A DNA stretch of 64,000 bases from Hyphomicrobiales bacterium (GTDB lineage: Bacteria > Pseudomonadota > Alphaproteobacteria > Rhizobiales > Rhodobiaceae). The notes beneath the pieces are model-generated. The model had not been told where the DNA came from and did not search any database. It saw nothing but the letters and a program-made list of their open reading frames with translations. The translations under genes were made by a program, and so were the position numbers. The DNA lies in the NCBI GenBank assembly GCA_002869065.1, contig PKTR01000002.1, positions 682,001 through 746,000 of the forward strand, given 5' to 3'. Every line of letters starts with the position of its first letter. Within the stretch, counting starts at the first letter, position 1. Positions 7,157 through 18,078 of this stretch are shown piece by piece.

Positions 7157-9646
7157 TCATTGTTTGCGCGGCTTCGCCCCGCGTTGCGGATGGGCGTTCG
7201 CCGGATCTTCCGGCCAGTCGTGTTTCGGATAGCGGCCGCGCATGTCGCGACGGACGTCGGCCCAGGAGCCCCGCCAGAAACCCGGCAGATCGCGCGTGAC
7301 CTGCACCGGACGCTGCGCCGGCGACAGCAATTCAAGTACCAGCGGGATGCGGTGGACGCCTACGGTCGGGTGTTCGGCAAGGCCGTAAAGCTCCTGCACC
7401 TTGACCGAAACGGAGGGCCCGGCTTCGGCGGCATAATCGACGGCGATGCTGCGCCCGGTCGGCACGGTGACACGCGGCGGCGCGAGCCGGTCGAGATCGG
7501 CCTTGCGGTCCCACGGGATCATCGCGTCCAGCGCGGATTTCAGGTCGCCGGGCTTGATCTGTGCGAGCGCCGTCTTGCCGGCGATGAAAGGGCCGAGCCA
7601 GCCGGCGAGACCCTCGGCCAGCGCCGTATCGGACATGTCCGGCCAGGGGTTGTCGCCCTCGCCGGCGGCGTCGCGATGGAGGAAGCCGATGCGGGCGCGC
7701 AGGCGGGTCAGATCGTCGGTCCACGGCAGGCATCCGAGCCCCTTCGCTGCGATGCCCGCGAGCAGCGCTTCCGCGACGCGATCGGGATCTGGCAACGGAT
7801 CGTGCGCCGCGTCGAGCACGACACGGCCGAAGCGGCGCGTTCGCCGCGCACGCACACTGCCGGAACCGGCATCGAACTCCGCACTCGTGCCGGCGTCGAT
7901 ATGGTCGGCGAACAGCTCCTCGATGTCACTCTTGTCGAGCGGCGCGGCGAGCAGGATGCGTCCCGCCTGAGCACTGCCCTGCACTTCGGCAACGGCGAGG
8001 TATTTTTCGCGGGCGAGCGGATCGGCAGGGTCGAGTCTGGCACCGCGCCCGTTGGCGAGGCGGTACGCGCCCGGTGCGCCACGGGCCTCGGCCACCCGGT
8101 CGGGATAGGCGAGCGCCAGCAGGCGGCCGGCATCGGCGTCCGAAGTTCCGCCGTCGCCGCCACCCGCGCCGGCGAGTTTCGCCCAACGGTCAGCGAGGCG
8201 GCGCGCTTCGCTTGCGCGCCCTCCCTCGCGGGCAAGACGGCGGAGCCGTTCGCGCAGATCGGTATCGGTGCCGCCGAGCGCGTGTTCGGACACGGTTACG
8301 GCGATGCGGGCGGCGGTGCGCACCGCCCCGGGTTCGAACAGCGTCTTATCGCTCGCGCGGTGGATCATGTGGGCGAGGCGCGGGTGCAGCGGCAAACGGG
8401 AAAGCGCCCGCCCCTCGTCGGTGAGGTGTCCCGCTACGTCGATCGCTTCGAGATCGCGCAGCAGCGCGACAGCCTCGCTCCATGCCGGTGCCGGCGGCGG
8501 GTCGAGCCAGGTGAGCGCGGCCGGGTCGGTCACGCCCCAGGCAGCGAGATCGAGCACGAGATTGCACAGATCGGCTTCGAGGATTTCGGGCCGGTCATAG
8601 GGTGCGAGCGCCGCAGTCTGGCCCTCGTCCCACAGCCGGTAGCAGCGGCCCGACGCGGTACGCCCGGCGCGGCCTCGACGCTGGTCGGCGGCGGCGCGGG
8701 AAACGCGCATGGTCTCCAGCCGCGTCATGCCGGTCGCCGGTTCGTAGCGCGGCTTGCGGGCGAGCCCTGAATCGACAACCACCGTGACGCCATCAATGGT
8801 GAGCGACGTCTCGGCGATCGCGGTCGCAAGCACGATCTTGCGGCTGCCTCCCGGCGCCGGCCGGATCGCCGCGTCCTGATCCTTGCCCTCCATCGCGCCG
8901 TAGAGCGTATGCACGCTGACGGTCGCCGGCACCTTGTCGCGCAGACGTTCGGCGGTGCGTTCGATTTCGCCGCGTCCGGGCAGGAAGGCAAGCACGGATC
9001 CGGCCTCTTCGCGGCAGGCGCGCAGGATCGCAGAGGTCATGTCGTCTTCGATGCGGAGCGCAGAATTCCGGGAAATATAAATTGTATCCACCGGATACAT
9101 TTTGCCTTCACTGGCAATGACGGGAGCATCGCCGAGCAGGCCTGCAACGCGCGCGCCGTCGACGGTCGCCGACATCACCACAAGCCGCAGATCGGGCCGC
9201 AAGGCCCCTTGCGCGTCGAGCGCCAGCGCCAGGCCGAGATCGCCGTCGAGGCTGCGTTCGTGGAACTCGTCGAACAGCACGGCGGCAACGCCGGACAGCT
9301 CCGGATCGTCGAGGATCATGCGCGTGAAGACGCCCTCTGTGACCACCTCGATGCGGGTGCGGACGGAGATGCGGGCATCCATCCGGACCCGGTAGCCGAC
9401 CGTCTCGCCGACCTTCTCACCGAGCGTTTCGGCCATACGACGGGCGGCGGCGCGGGCGGCAAGGCGGCGCGGTTCGAGCACGATGATGCGCTCGTCGCCG
9501 CGCCAGTCGGCTTCGAACAGGGCGAGCGGAACGCGGGTGGTCTTGCCGGCGCCCGGCGGTGCGACGAGAACGGCGGATGGTTGCGCGTCGAGAGCTGCAA
9601 GAAGATCGGGAATAGCGGCATCGACGGGCAGCGGAGCGGGGCGCAT
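7157..9646 (-). CDS. hrpB: ATP-dependent RNA helicase HrpB
   Basis: An 829-residue DEAH-box helicase, the usual size for HrpB. Motif I is APPGAGKTT near residue 30, motif II is DEFHER, motif III is SATVD, and motif VI is QRRGRAGR. These are followed by the helicase-associated region and the HrpB C-terminal domain. The start at 9646 (MRPAPLPVD) is preferred over the ATG at 9685 because the extra 13 residues are unconserved. The function in bacteria is poorly known; RNA remodelling is assumed from family. It is interposed between glk and deoA on the same strand and has no evident role in nucleoside use. Confidence 0.95.
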   Translation of the reverse strand: MRPAPLPVDAAIPDLLAALDAQPSAVLVAPPGAGKTTRVPLALFEADWRGDERIIVLEPRRLAARAAARRMAETLGEKVGETVGYRVRMDARISVRTRIEVVTEGVFTRMILDDPELSGVAAVLFDEFHERSLDGDLGLALALDAQGALRPDLRLVVMSATVDGARVAGLLGDAPVIASEGKMYPVDTIYISRNSALRIEDDMTSAILRACREEAGSVLAFLPGRGEIERTAERLRDKVPATVSVHTLYGAMEGKDQDAAIRPAPGGSRKIVLATAIAETSLTIDGVTVVVDSGLARKPRYEPATGMTRLETMRVSRAAADQRRGRAGRTASGRCYRLWDEGQTAALAPYDRPEILEADLCNLVLDLAAWGVTDPAALTWLDPPPAPAWSEAVALLRDLEAIDVAGHLTDEGRALSRLPLHPRLAHMIHRASDKTLFEPGAVRTAARIAVTVSEHALGGTDTDLRERLRRLAREGGRASEARRLADRWAKLAGAGGGDGGTSDADAGRLLALAYPDRVAEARGAPGAYRLANGRGARLDPADPLAREKYLAVAEVQGSAQAGRILLAAPLDKSDIEELFADHIDAGTSAEFDAGSGSVRARRTRRFGRVVLDAAHDPLPDPDRVAEALLAGIAAKGLGCLPWTDDLTRLRARIGFLHRDAAGEGDNPWPDMSDTALAEGLAGWLGPFIAGKTALAQIKPGDLKSALDAMIPWDRKADLDRLAPPRVTVPTGRSIAVDYAAEAGPSVSVKVQELYGLAEHPTVGVHRIPLVLELLSPAQRPVQVTRDLPGFWRGSWADVRRDMRGRYPKHDWPEDPANAHPQRGAKPRKQ

Positions 9647-9705
9647 GTCAGCCCCTTTCACAGGACCGGGCACCCCGGATCGCAACGCTCCAGGTCACCC
9701 CGTCC

Positions 9706-10740
9706 TCAAGCGCGCCAGCGACGGCGGTCGCAATCAAGTGCAAACGCACTCGGCGTGCGGGCGAAAGCGGCCATGCCGACGAGACCGGGGAACGGATGCT
9801 TGACGATCTGCGTCGGGATCCGCGACATGATCGCGCGATGCGGGCCCTTGGCCTCGAAGGCGGCGCGGAAAGCCCCGCTGGTGAGCCAGCGCTCAAGGCT
9901 GCCGACGACACCGCCGGCGAGGTAGACGCCGCCGCGGGCGAGATAGACCAGCGCCAGATCGCCTGCGATGCGGCCAAGGATGATGGCAAAGCGCGTCAGC
10001 GTCTGCGAGGCGAGTTCATCGCCGGCATCGGCGGCCGCGGTCACGGCTTCCGGCGTTTCGAGAACCGGATCGACGCCGTTGAGCGATGCGAACGCGCGGT
10101 AGAGCCGCATCACGCCGGAGCCGCTCAGCACGTTCTCGACGCTGAGCCGCCCGTCCGGGACCTCGATATGCGGCCAGAGCGCGAGTTCTTCCTCACCGAT
10201 CGGGCCGAGGCTCATATGGCCGGCCTCGCCGGCAACCGGACACCAGCCGCAGCAGGTGCGCACGAGTCCGGCGGCGCCGAGGCCCGTGCCGGGGCCGAGG
10301 ATGAGCCGCGCCGTGTCAGGCACCGGCTGGCCGTCGCCGATCACCTGCAGGTCTTCGGGCGCGAGACCCGGCAGCGCCAGCGCGTCGGCCTCGAAGTCGT
10401 TCACCACCATCACTTCGCGCAGGTCGAACGCGCGTCGCAAAGCCGCAGGATCAATGGTCCAGCTGCTGTTGGTGATGCGGAAAGTGACGCCGTCAACAGG
10501 GCCAGCGAGCGCCAGCATCGCGCTTTGCACCTTCGGCCGGGACGAATCAGTCAGGATGTCGCTGACCGCCGATTCGAGCCCGTCATAATCGGCGCAACGC
10601 CGCACCGGCAGGAATTCCGGCTGGGCCTGCGGCCCTTCGAGCACCGCCAGCCGCAGATTCGTGCCGCCGATATCCGCCAAAAGCATGGGAAAACAGAACG
10701 GTTCGGAGAATTCGGGCGCTGGCGTCATGGATCCACTCAT
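9706..10740 (-). CDS. glk: Glucokinase
   Basis: A 344-residue glucokinase of the bacterial Glk family (not ROK), which phosphorylates glucose with ATP. The N-terminal phosphate motif LLADIGGTNLRLAV is clear, as are the glucose-binding VVNDFEADALALPG, the LGPGTGLGAAG loop and the C-terminal ARGGVYLAGGVV. Two ATG codons four residues apart (10740 and 10728) are possible starts; neither has a strong ribosome binding site, and I give the longer form. It is divergent from the nucleoside-transporter operon across a 257-bp gap holding a perfect hairpin. Confidence 0.93.
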   Translation of the reverse strand: MSGSMTPAPEFSEPFCFPMLLADIGGTNLRLAVLEGPQAQPEFLPVRRCADYDGLESAVSDILTDSSRPKVQSAMLALAGPVDGVTFRITNSSWTIDPAALRRAFDLREVMVVNDFEADALALPGLAPEDLQVIGDGQPVPDTARLILGPGTGLGAAGLVRTCCGWCPVAGEAGHMSLGPIGEEELALWPHIEVPDGRLSVENVLSGSGVMRLYRAFASLNGVDPVLETPEAVTAAADAGDELASQTLTRFAIILGRIAGDLALVYLARGGVYLAGGVVGSLERWLTSGAFRAAFEAKGPHRAIMSRIPTQIVKHPFPGLVGMAAFARTPSAFALDCDRRRWRA

Positions 10741-10817
10741 TGGTCAGGTGGCAACGGCCTGCCGATCCACCGTTCGGTCGGCGCGTGAGCCGGCTGGGTG
10801 TCCGGCCCGTTCCGTTG

Positions 10818-10848
10818 CCGGCACTGTGGGCGAAATCCACAGTGCCGG
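10818..10848. promoter_or_regulatory. Perfect 12-bp inverted repeat in the glk / transporter divergent region
   Basis: The arms CCGGCACTGTGG (10818-10829) and CCACAGTGCCGG (10837-10848) are exact reverse complements around a 7-base loop. There is no T-run on either side, so it does not look like an intrinsic terminator. Its place 150 bases before the binding-protein gene and 77 bases before glk suits an operator for a regulator such as a LacI, GntR or DeoR protein. Confidence 0.55.
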
Positions 10849-10997
10849 TCAAGGACACCGATCGTGACGAGAATTTACGCCTTTCGTCGCATGAAAGAGC
10901 ATGCAAATCACGCCAGCCCGTGCCAATCTGCCTTCCGCGCGCCGCCCGACGCCGTTTTGCGGCGGCGCCACGTTCTTTCATTCCAAGGGGAACTCCG

Positions 10998-11993
10998 ATG
11001 ATTGGAAAGATTTTCGCGGCCGCTGCCGCCCTCGCTCTGACCGTGGCGCCGGTCATGGCAGAGGATATCAAGCCGGCCGTCGTCTACGATCTCGGCGGCA
11101 AATTCGACAAGTCGTTCAATGAGGCTGCCTATATCGGCGCAGAAGAATTCAAGAGCGCGACCGGTATCGATTTCCGTGACTTCGAAATCCAGAACGATTC
11201 CCAGCGCGAGCAGGCGCTGCGCAACTTCGCGCGCAAGGGGTATTCGCCGATCGTGGCGATCGGCTTCAGCCACGGCGCTGCGGTGGAAAAGGTTGCCGAC
11301 GAGTTCCCGGACATCAAGTTCGCCATCATCGACATGGTCGTAGACAAGCCGAATGTGCGCTCGGTCGTGTTCAAGGAGCATGAAGGCTCGTATCTGGTCG
11401 GCATGCTGGCCGCGATGGCCTCGAAAACCGGCAAGGTCGGTTTTGTCGGCGGCATGGACATCCCGCTGATCCGCAAGTTCGCCTGCGGCTACGTGCAGGG
11501 CGCCAAGGCGGCCAATGCGGACGTCACGGTATTCCAGAACATGACCGGCACCACGGGTGCCGCCTGGTCCGATCCGGTCAAGGGCGGCGAGCTTGCCAAG
11601 TCGCAGTTCGACCAGGGCGCGGACGTGGTCTATCAGGCCGCCGGCGGCACCGGCATCGGCGTGCTGCAGGCTGCAGCCGACGCCGGCAAGCTCGGCATCG
11701 GCGTCGACTCCAATCAGAACCACCTGCACCCGGGCGCGGTTCTCACCTCGATGCTGAAGCGCGTCGACGTTGCCGTCTTCAACGCGTTCAACGACGCCAA
11801 GGAAGGCAAGTGGTCGACCGGCGTGCAGGCGCTTGGTCTGGCCGAGGACGGTGTCGGCTGGGCGCTCGATGAAAACAACCAGGCGCTGATCACCGACGAC
11901 ATGAAGGCGGCGGTCGAAAAAGCCAGCGCCGGCATCATCGACGGCTCGATCAAGGTGCACGACTACATGTCGGACAACACCTGCCCGTTCTAA
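10998..11993 (+). CDS. BMP-family nucleoside ABC transporter substrate-binding protein
   Basis: A 331-residue periplasmic binding protein of the BMP/PnrA family. The signal peptide (MIGKIFAAAAALALTVAPVMA) is cleaved before EDIKPAV; there is no lipobox. The mature part opens with VVYDLGGKFDKSFNEAAY, the family signature for the ligand pocket, and later has GFSHGAAVEKVA and YQAAGGTGIGVLQAA. The start at 10998 follows the good ribosome binding site AAGGGGAA; the frame is open to 10740 but only noise lies before. Ligands of this family are usually purine or pyrimidine nucleosides. The downstream cdd, punA and deoC genes support that here. Confidence 0.92.
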   Translation: MIGKIFAAAAALALTVAPVMAEDIKPAVVYDLGGKFDKSFNEAAYIGAEEFKSATGIDFRDFEIQNDSQREQALRNFARKGYSPIVAIGFSHGAAVEKVADEFPDIKFAIIDMVVDKPNVRSVVFKEHEGSYLVGMLAAMASKTGKVGFVGGMDIPLIRKFACGYVQGAKAANADVTVFQNMTGTTGAAWSDPVKGGELAKSQFDQGADVVYQAAGGTGIGVLQAAADAGKLGIGVDSNQNHLHPGAVLTSMLKRVDVAVFNAFNDAKEGKWSTGVQALGLAEDGVGWALDENNQALITDDMKAAVEKASAGIIDGSIKVHDYMSDNTCPF

Positions 11994-12009
11994 GACCGAG
12001 ACGACAGAG

Positions 12010-12046
12010 CGGCCCCGCGTAATCTTCCCGCGGGGCCGAAATTTTT
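12010..12046 (+). terminator. Intrinsic terminator (probably partial) after the binding-protein gene
   Basis: A perfect 10-bp stem, CGGCCCCGCG (12010-12019) with CGCGGGGCCG (12029-12038), is followed by AAATTTTTC. It lies 16 bases after the binding-protein stop and before the ATPase gene of the same transporter. Partial read-through would give more binding protein than membrane components, a common arrangement for ABC importers. Confidence 0.8.
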
Positions 12047-12151
12047 CGTACCCGGAGCGCCCACGATTGCGGCCCCGCGAGAAGCGCCTGGCATGGCGGC
12101 GTTTCGCGCGCTGACATCATCAGGCCGGGTGAAGTTGCCGAAAGGTCCGCA

Positions 12152-13710
<1,559 letters not shown>

Positions 13711-13714
<4 letters not shown>

Positions 13715-14823
13715 GCGCGCCGATACGCCGCCTTCCCGGCTGGGTCGATTACGGGCTGTTGCCGCTGATCAATGTGGCGATGGCGTTCGCGGTTGCCGGC
13801 CTCGTCGTCCTGATGGTCGGCGAGAACCCGTTCGAAGTGGTGCGGATCATGATCGCCGGCGCCTTCGGCTATGGCGAGGGCATCGGCTACACGCTGTTCT
13901 ACACCACCAATTTCATCTTCACCGGCCTTGCCTTCGCGGTTGCCATGCATGCGGGCCTGTTCAATATCGGCGCCGAGGGCCAGGCCTATATGGCCGGCAT
14001 CGGGCTCGCCTTCGTCTGCCTCGCGCTCGATCAGCTCCTGCCGTGGTGGCTGGTGGCACCGCTGGCGCTGATCGGCGCGGCGGCCTTCGGCGCGGGCTGG
14101 GCGTTCATTCCCGCCTATCTGCAGGCCAAGCGCGGCAGCCACGTGGTCATCACCACGATCATGTTCAACTTCATCGCCGCGACGCTGGTGCAGTACCTGC
14201 TCGTCAACGTGCTGCGGAAGCAGGGCTCGATGCAGCCGGAAACCCGCACCTTCGAAGCAGGCGGCCATCTGCCGAAGATGCAGGAGGCGCTGTCCTGGGT
14301 CGGCATCGAGATCGCGCGCTCGCCGCTCAACCTTGCCTTCGTCGTAGCGGTGCTCGCCTGCATCTTCGTCTGGGTGCTGATTTGGCGCTCGAAACTCGGC
14401 TACGAGATGCGCACGGTCGGCTACAGCCCGGCGGCGGCGACCTACGCCGGCATCTCGACGACCCGCATCACCATCATCGCGCTGATGATTTCCGGCGGGC
14501 TCGCCGGGCTGATGGCGATGAACGAGATCATGGGCGAACAGCACCGCATGCTGCTCGATTACACCAGCGGCTACGGCTTCGTCGGCATCGCGGTCGCCCT
14601 GATGGGCCGCAACCATCCGGTCGGCATCGCGCTCGCCGCGCTGTTGTTTGGCGTCCTTTATCAGGGCGGCGCCGAGCTCGCCTTCGAAATCCCGGCGATC
14701 ACCCGCGACATGATCATCGCCATCCAGGCGCTGGTGATCCTGTTCGCCGGCGCGCTCGAACATATGTTCCGGCCGGCGCTTGCCCGCATATTCGCGCGCC
14801 CCGAGCGCGTGGCAACGGCGTGA
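13711..14823 (+). CDS. Nucleoside ABC transporter permease 1
   Basis: A 370-residue integral membrane protein of the branched-chain amino acid/sugar/nucleoside permease family (BPD_transp_2). It has about nine to ten hydrophobic segments and the cytoplasmic loop EMRTVGYSPAAATYAGIS that contacts the ATPase, followed by SGGLAGLMAMNEIMG. It starts within the stop of the ATPase gene and ends 14 bases before the second permease. It forms the channel together with the second permease. Confidence 0.93.
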
Positions 14824-14837
14824 GAGGAGACGCAGCC

Positions 14838-15809
14838 ATGGACCTCCTCACCACCATCGTCCTGATCCTCGACTCGACCGTGCGGCTTTCGGTGCCGCTG
14901 ATCTTTGCAGCCCTTGCCGGCATGTATTCGGAGCGCTCCGGCGTGTTCGACATCGGGCTCGAAGGCAAGATGCTCGGTGGCGCGTTTGCCGCCGGCGCAA
15001 TCGCGGCCGTCACCGGCTCGGCCTGGCTCGGCCTGCTGGCGGCGATCGCCGTTGCGGTGCTGCTGGCGCTGGTGCACGGCTTTGCCACCATCACCCATCG
15101 CGGCAACCAGATCGTTTCCGGCGTGGCGATCAACTTCCTCGCCGCCGGCCTGACCGCCTTCCTTGGCCAGCACTGGTTCCATCAGGGCGGCAAGACGCCG
15201 CCCGTCTCGGGCGCCGCCCGCTTCGGCGACATCACCCTGCCCTATGCCGAAGAGCTGCGCGACGTGCCGGTCGTCGGGCAAATCTACTCCGAGCTGTTGT
15301 CCGGCCACAATCTGCTCGTCTATGTCGCGTTTGCCGCCGTGCCGTTTTCCTGGTGGGCGCTCTATCGCACCCGCTTCGGACTGCGGCTCAGGGCGGTCGG
15401 CGAGAACCCCGCCGCCGTCGACACCGCGGGTATTTCGGTGATCTGGCTGCGCTATCGCGCCGTCATGGTCTGCGGCGTGCTGACCGGGATGGCCGGCAGC
15501 TATCTGGCGATTGCCCAGTCGGCCTCGTTCATCCGCGACATGACGGCGGGCAAGGGCTTCATCGCGCTCGCCGCGCTCATTTTCGCCAAGTGGAAGCCGG
15601 TCCCCGTGCTGTTCGCCTGCCTCTTGTTCGGCGTGCTCGACGCGGTCGCGATCCGCCTGCAGGGCAAGAGCCTGCCGCTGATCGGCGAAGTGCCGGTGCA
15701 GGCGATCCAGGTGCTGCCCTATGTGCTGACCGTGGTGCTTCTGGCCGGCTTCATCGGCAAGGCGATCCCGCCGAAGGCCGGTGGCGTTGCCTATGTGAAG
15801 GAACGCTGA
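14838..15809 (+). CDS. Nucleoside ABC transporter permease 2
   Basis: A 323-residue membrane protein, the second half of the channel. The N-terminus shows LIFAALAGMYSERSGVFDIGLEGKM, the characteristic start of this permease type (YufQ-like). The coupling loop is RLRAVGENPAAVDTAGISV. The start ATG at 14838 follows GAGAGGAGACGCAGCC; the frame is open further upstream, but that part overlaps permease 1 out of frame. The cdd gene begins two bases after its stop. Confidence 0.93.
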   Translation: MDLLTTIVLILDSTVRLSVPLIFAALAGMYSERSGVFDIGLEGKMLGGAFAAGAIAAVTGSAWLGLLAAIAVAVLLALVHGFATITHRGNQIVSGVAINFLAAGLTAFLGQHWFHQGGKTPPVSGAARFGDITLPYAEELRDVPVVGQIYSELLSGHNLLVYVAFAAVPFSWWALYRTRFGLRLRAVGENPAAVDTAGISVIWLRYRAVMVCGVLTGMAGSYLAIAQSASFIRDMTAGKGFIALAALIFAKWKPVPVLFACLLFGVLDAVAIRLQGKSLPLIGEVPVQAIQVLPYVLTVVLLAGFIGKAIPPKAGGVAYVKER

Positions 15810-15811
15810 GG

Positions 15812-16207
15812 ATGAGCAATGACCTTTTCGAAGCGGCAAAGGCGGTGCGCAAGCGCGCCTATGCGCCTTACTCGAAGTTTGCCGTCGGCGCGGCGCTGCG
15901 CACCCCGTCCGGCGCGATCCATGCCGGTGCCAATGTCGAGAACGCCAGCTACCCGGAGGGCTGCTGCGCGGAGACCTCGGCGATCAGCCAGATGATCGCG
16001 GCAGGCGAAACGAAAATCGCGGAAGTCCTGGTCATCGCCGACCGCGATCCGCCGATCACGCCGTGCGGCGGTTGCCGCCAGCGACTGGCCGAATTCGGTA
16101 GCGCCGACACGCCGGTCCATGCCGCCGATCTTTCCGGGGTGCGCAGGACCTTCACGCTTAGTGAGTTGTTGCCAGCCGCCTTCGACCTGTCGGAAGAGAA
16201 ACGATGA
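15812..16207 (+). CDS. cdd: Cytidine deaminase
   Basis: A 131-residue homotetrameric-type cytidine deaminase that converts (deoxy)cytidine to (deoxy)uridine. The zinc and catalytic residues are in CAETSAI (Cys and catalytic Glu) and PCGGCRQ (two Cys ligands). The substrate-binding NVENASYPEG is also present. The start at 15812 lies two bases after the permease stop, with GAGG in the preceding stop region. It overlaps punA by four bases. It supplies uridines for phosphorolysis and uracil salvage. Confidence 0.96.
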   Translation: MSNDLFEAAKAVRKRAYAPYSKFAVGAALRTPSGAIHAGANVENASYPEGCCAETSAISQMIAAGETKIAEVLVIADRDPPITPCGGCRQRLAEFGSADTPVHAADLSGVRRTFTLSELLPAAFDLSEEKR

Positions 16208-17040
16208 TCCCGCCGATTGCCGAAGCCCGCGACGCCGGGCGTGTTGCTGCAGACGCCGTACGTGCCCGCGCCGGCGACAGGTACGCCATCGGTATCGTGC
16301 TCGGATCGGGCCTCGGCGCACTCGCCGATGCGGTCGAGGATGCGGTGCGCATCCCCTATGGCGATATTCCCGGCTATCCGCGCTCCGGTGTCACCTCGCA
16401 CGCCGGTATGCTGGTCGCCGGCCGTCTCGGCGGCAAACGCGTGATCGTGCTTGCCGGGCGTTCGCACACCTACGAGCACGGCAATCCGGCGGCGATGGCG
16501 GTGCCGATGGCGATGCTGGCCGCGCTCGGCTGCTCGGCTGTGTTCCTGACCAATGCCGCAGGCTCGCTGAAGGACGACATGCCGCCCGGTTCGCTGATGG
16601 CGATTGCCGACCACATCAATCTGACCGGGCTGAACCCGCTGGTCGGAGCCGAGGGCGACAGCCGCTTCGTCGACATGTCGAGCGCCTACGACCCCGGCTT
16701 GCGGAAAACACTTTCTGCGGCGGCTCAGCATTTGGACACAGGTTTGTCACATGGGACTTATATGTGGTTCCCGGGGCCATCCTTCGAAACGCCGGCGGAG
16801 ATTCGCGCGGCACGGGTTCTCGGCGCCGATGCTGTCGGCATGTCGACCGTTCCCGAAGCGGTGCTTGCGCGCTATTTCGGCCTTAGGGTCGTCGGCCTGT
16901 CGACGATCACCAATTTTGCGGCGGGAATGACCGGAACGGCGCTGTCGCACGAGGAAACCAAAACGGTCGGCGGCGCCAACGCCGACAAGGTCTGCCGGCT
17001 GATCCCGGCCTTTCTGGAGGAGTTCGACCATGACGGCTAG
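16204..17040 (+). CDS. punA: Purine nucleoside phosphorylase
   Basis: A 278-residue trimeric-class (PNP/MTAP) phosphorylase that splits purine nucleosides into base and pentose 1-phosphate. The phosphate loop is VLGSGLG near residue 37, followed by YPRSGVTSHAGM, the RSHTYEHG motif and LTNAAGSL. The C-terminal VVGLSTITNFAAGM holds the purine-binding Asn region. It overlaps cdd at its start and deoC at its end, showing a tightly packed operon. Confidence 0.94.
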   Translation: MIPPIAEARDAGRVAADAVRARAGDRYAIGIVLGSGLGALADAVEDAVRIPYGDIPGYPRSGVTSHAGMLVAGRLGGKRVIVLAGRSHTYEHGNPAAMAVPMAMLAALGCSAVFLTNAAGSLKDDMPPGSLMAIADHINLTGLNPLVGAEGDSRFVDMSSAYDPGLRKTLSAAAQHLDTGLSHGTYMWFPGPSFETPAEIRAARVLGADAVGMSTVPEAVLARYFGLRVVGLSTITNFAAGMTGTALSHEETKTVGGANADKVCRLIPAFLEEFDHDG

Positions 17041-17767
17041 CGAGACCCGAGCAATTGCCTGGCGCGCGCTGCCCCTGGTCGACCTGACCGACCTCACCGA
17101 TACCTGTACACCCGAAGCGATCGACCGGCTGTGCGACGACGCCCAGACCCGGCATGGACCGGTTGCGGCCGTGTGCGTTTGGCCGCGCTTCGTGGCGCAA
17201 TCGCGCGAGCGCCTCGCCGGCACCGGCATCCGCATCGCGACCGTGGTCAATTTCCCGCAAGGCGGCGAGGATACCAACCCGGTTCTCGCAGAGACCCGTC
17301 AGGCGCTTGCCGATGGCGCCGACGAAATCGACCTCGTAATGCCATATCGCGCGTTTGCCGCCGGCAACACCGAGCTTGCCGCCACGCAGATTTCCGCGGT
17401 GAAGGACGAACTCTCGCCGCGTGCTCATCTGAAGGTCATTCTGGAAACCGGCGAACTGAAAGACCCGGCGCTGATCCGCGCGGCATCCGACATGGCGATT
17501 GCGGCCGACGCCGACTTCATCAAGACCTCGACCGGCAAGGTCGGCGTCAACGCGACGCCGGAAGCCGCCGAAATCATGCTGTCCGCCATTCGCGAGAGCG
17601 GCCGCCCGGTCGGGTTCAAGGCGGCCGGCGGCATCCGCACCGTCGAGGAAGCCGGCGTCTATCTCGAAATCGCCGACCGACTGATGGGGCCGACCTGGGT
17701 CAACCCGGAGACCTTCCGCTTCGGCGCCTCCAGCCTGCTTTCCGCACTCGCCAAGGCGATCGATTAG
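17030..17767 (+). CDS. deoC: Deoxyribose-phosphate aldolase
   Basis: A 245-residue TIM-barrel aldolase that cleaves deoxyribose 5-phosphate to acetaldehyde and glyceraldehyde 3-phosphate. The Schiff-base Lys lies in DFIKTSTGKV, and the proton-relay Lys is in GFKAAGGIRT. The Asp of DEIDLVMPY is also conserved. It overlaps the end of punA by 11 bases and closes the operon; the following 300 bases carry only palindromic repeats. Confidence 0.96.
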   Translation: MTASETRAIAWRALPLVDLTDLTDTCTPEAIDRLCDDAQTRHGPVAAVCVWPRFVAQSRERLAGTGIRIATVVNFPQGGEDTNPVLAETRQALADGADEIDLVMPYRAFAAGNTELAATQISAVKDELSPRAHLKVILETGELKDPALIRAASDMAIAADADFIKTSTGKVGVNATPEAAEIMLSAIRESGRPVGFKAAGGIRTVEEAGVYLEIADRLMGPTWVNPETFRFGASSLLSALAKAID

Positions 17768-17891
17768 AAATCCAGCGCGGCGCCACTCCCCTCGCCGTCG
17801 TCTGTCCCGTTGGTCGGAAATCCTCCGCACCCTTTTGTGCTCGGGTCATCCTTCGCCCTCTTTCCGTCATCCTCTGCGCCTTTCCCTCTCC

Positions 17892-18004
17892 CGTCGTCCT
17901 CCGGCTTGACCGGAGGATGACGTGGTGCGGGTGGCCAGGACAGGGCGACCCGCGACCGGCATACCGTTCCGAAAGAGGCAATAGGCCCCGGCTCAAGGCC
18001 GGGG
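17892..18004. repeat. Intergenic palindromic repeats after deoC
   Basis: The 310-base gap between deoC and the enoyl-CoA hydratase gene contains two stem-loops. The first is CGTCGTCCTCCGG / CCGGAGGATGACG with loop CTTGA (17892-17922, one mismatch). The second is CCCCGGC / GCCGGGG with loop TCAAG (17986-18004). Motifs of the type 'GTCATCC...CTTGA...GGATGAC' are common dispersed intergenic repeats in alphaproteobacteria. No gene is supported here. The repeats could also act as a terminator between the convergent genes. Confidence 0.65.
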
Positions 18005-18078
18005 TGACGGGGAGTTCGTGTAGTTAGGTAGTGGCCCCTGACAAGGGTTGCAGGGTTTTGAGCGCTAGCCCCTCAGAC

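Noticed and set aside
6797-8770. A 657-codon open frame on the plus strand
   Set aside because: It lies antisense to deoA and hrpB, both of which are intact, and reads as Arg/Ala-rich noise.
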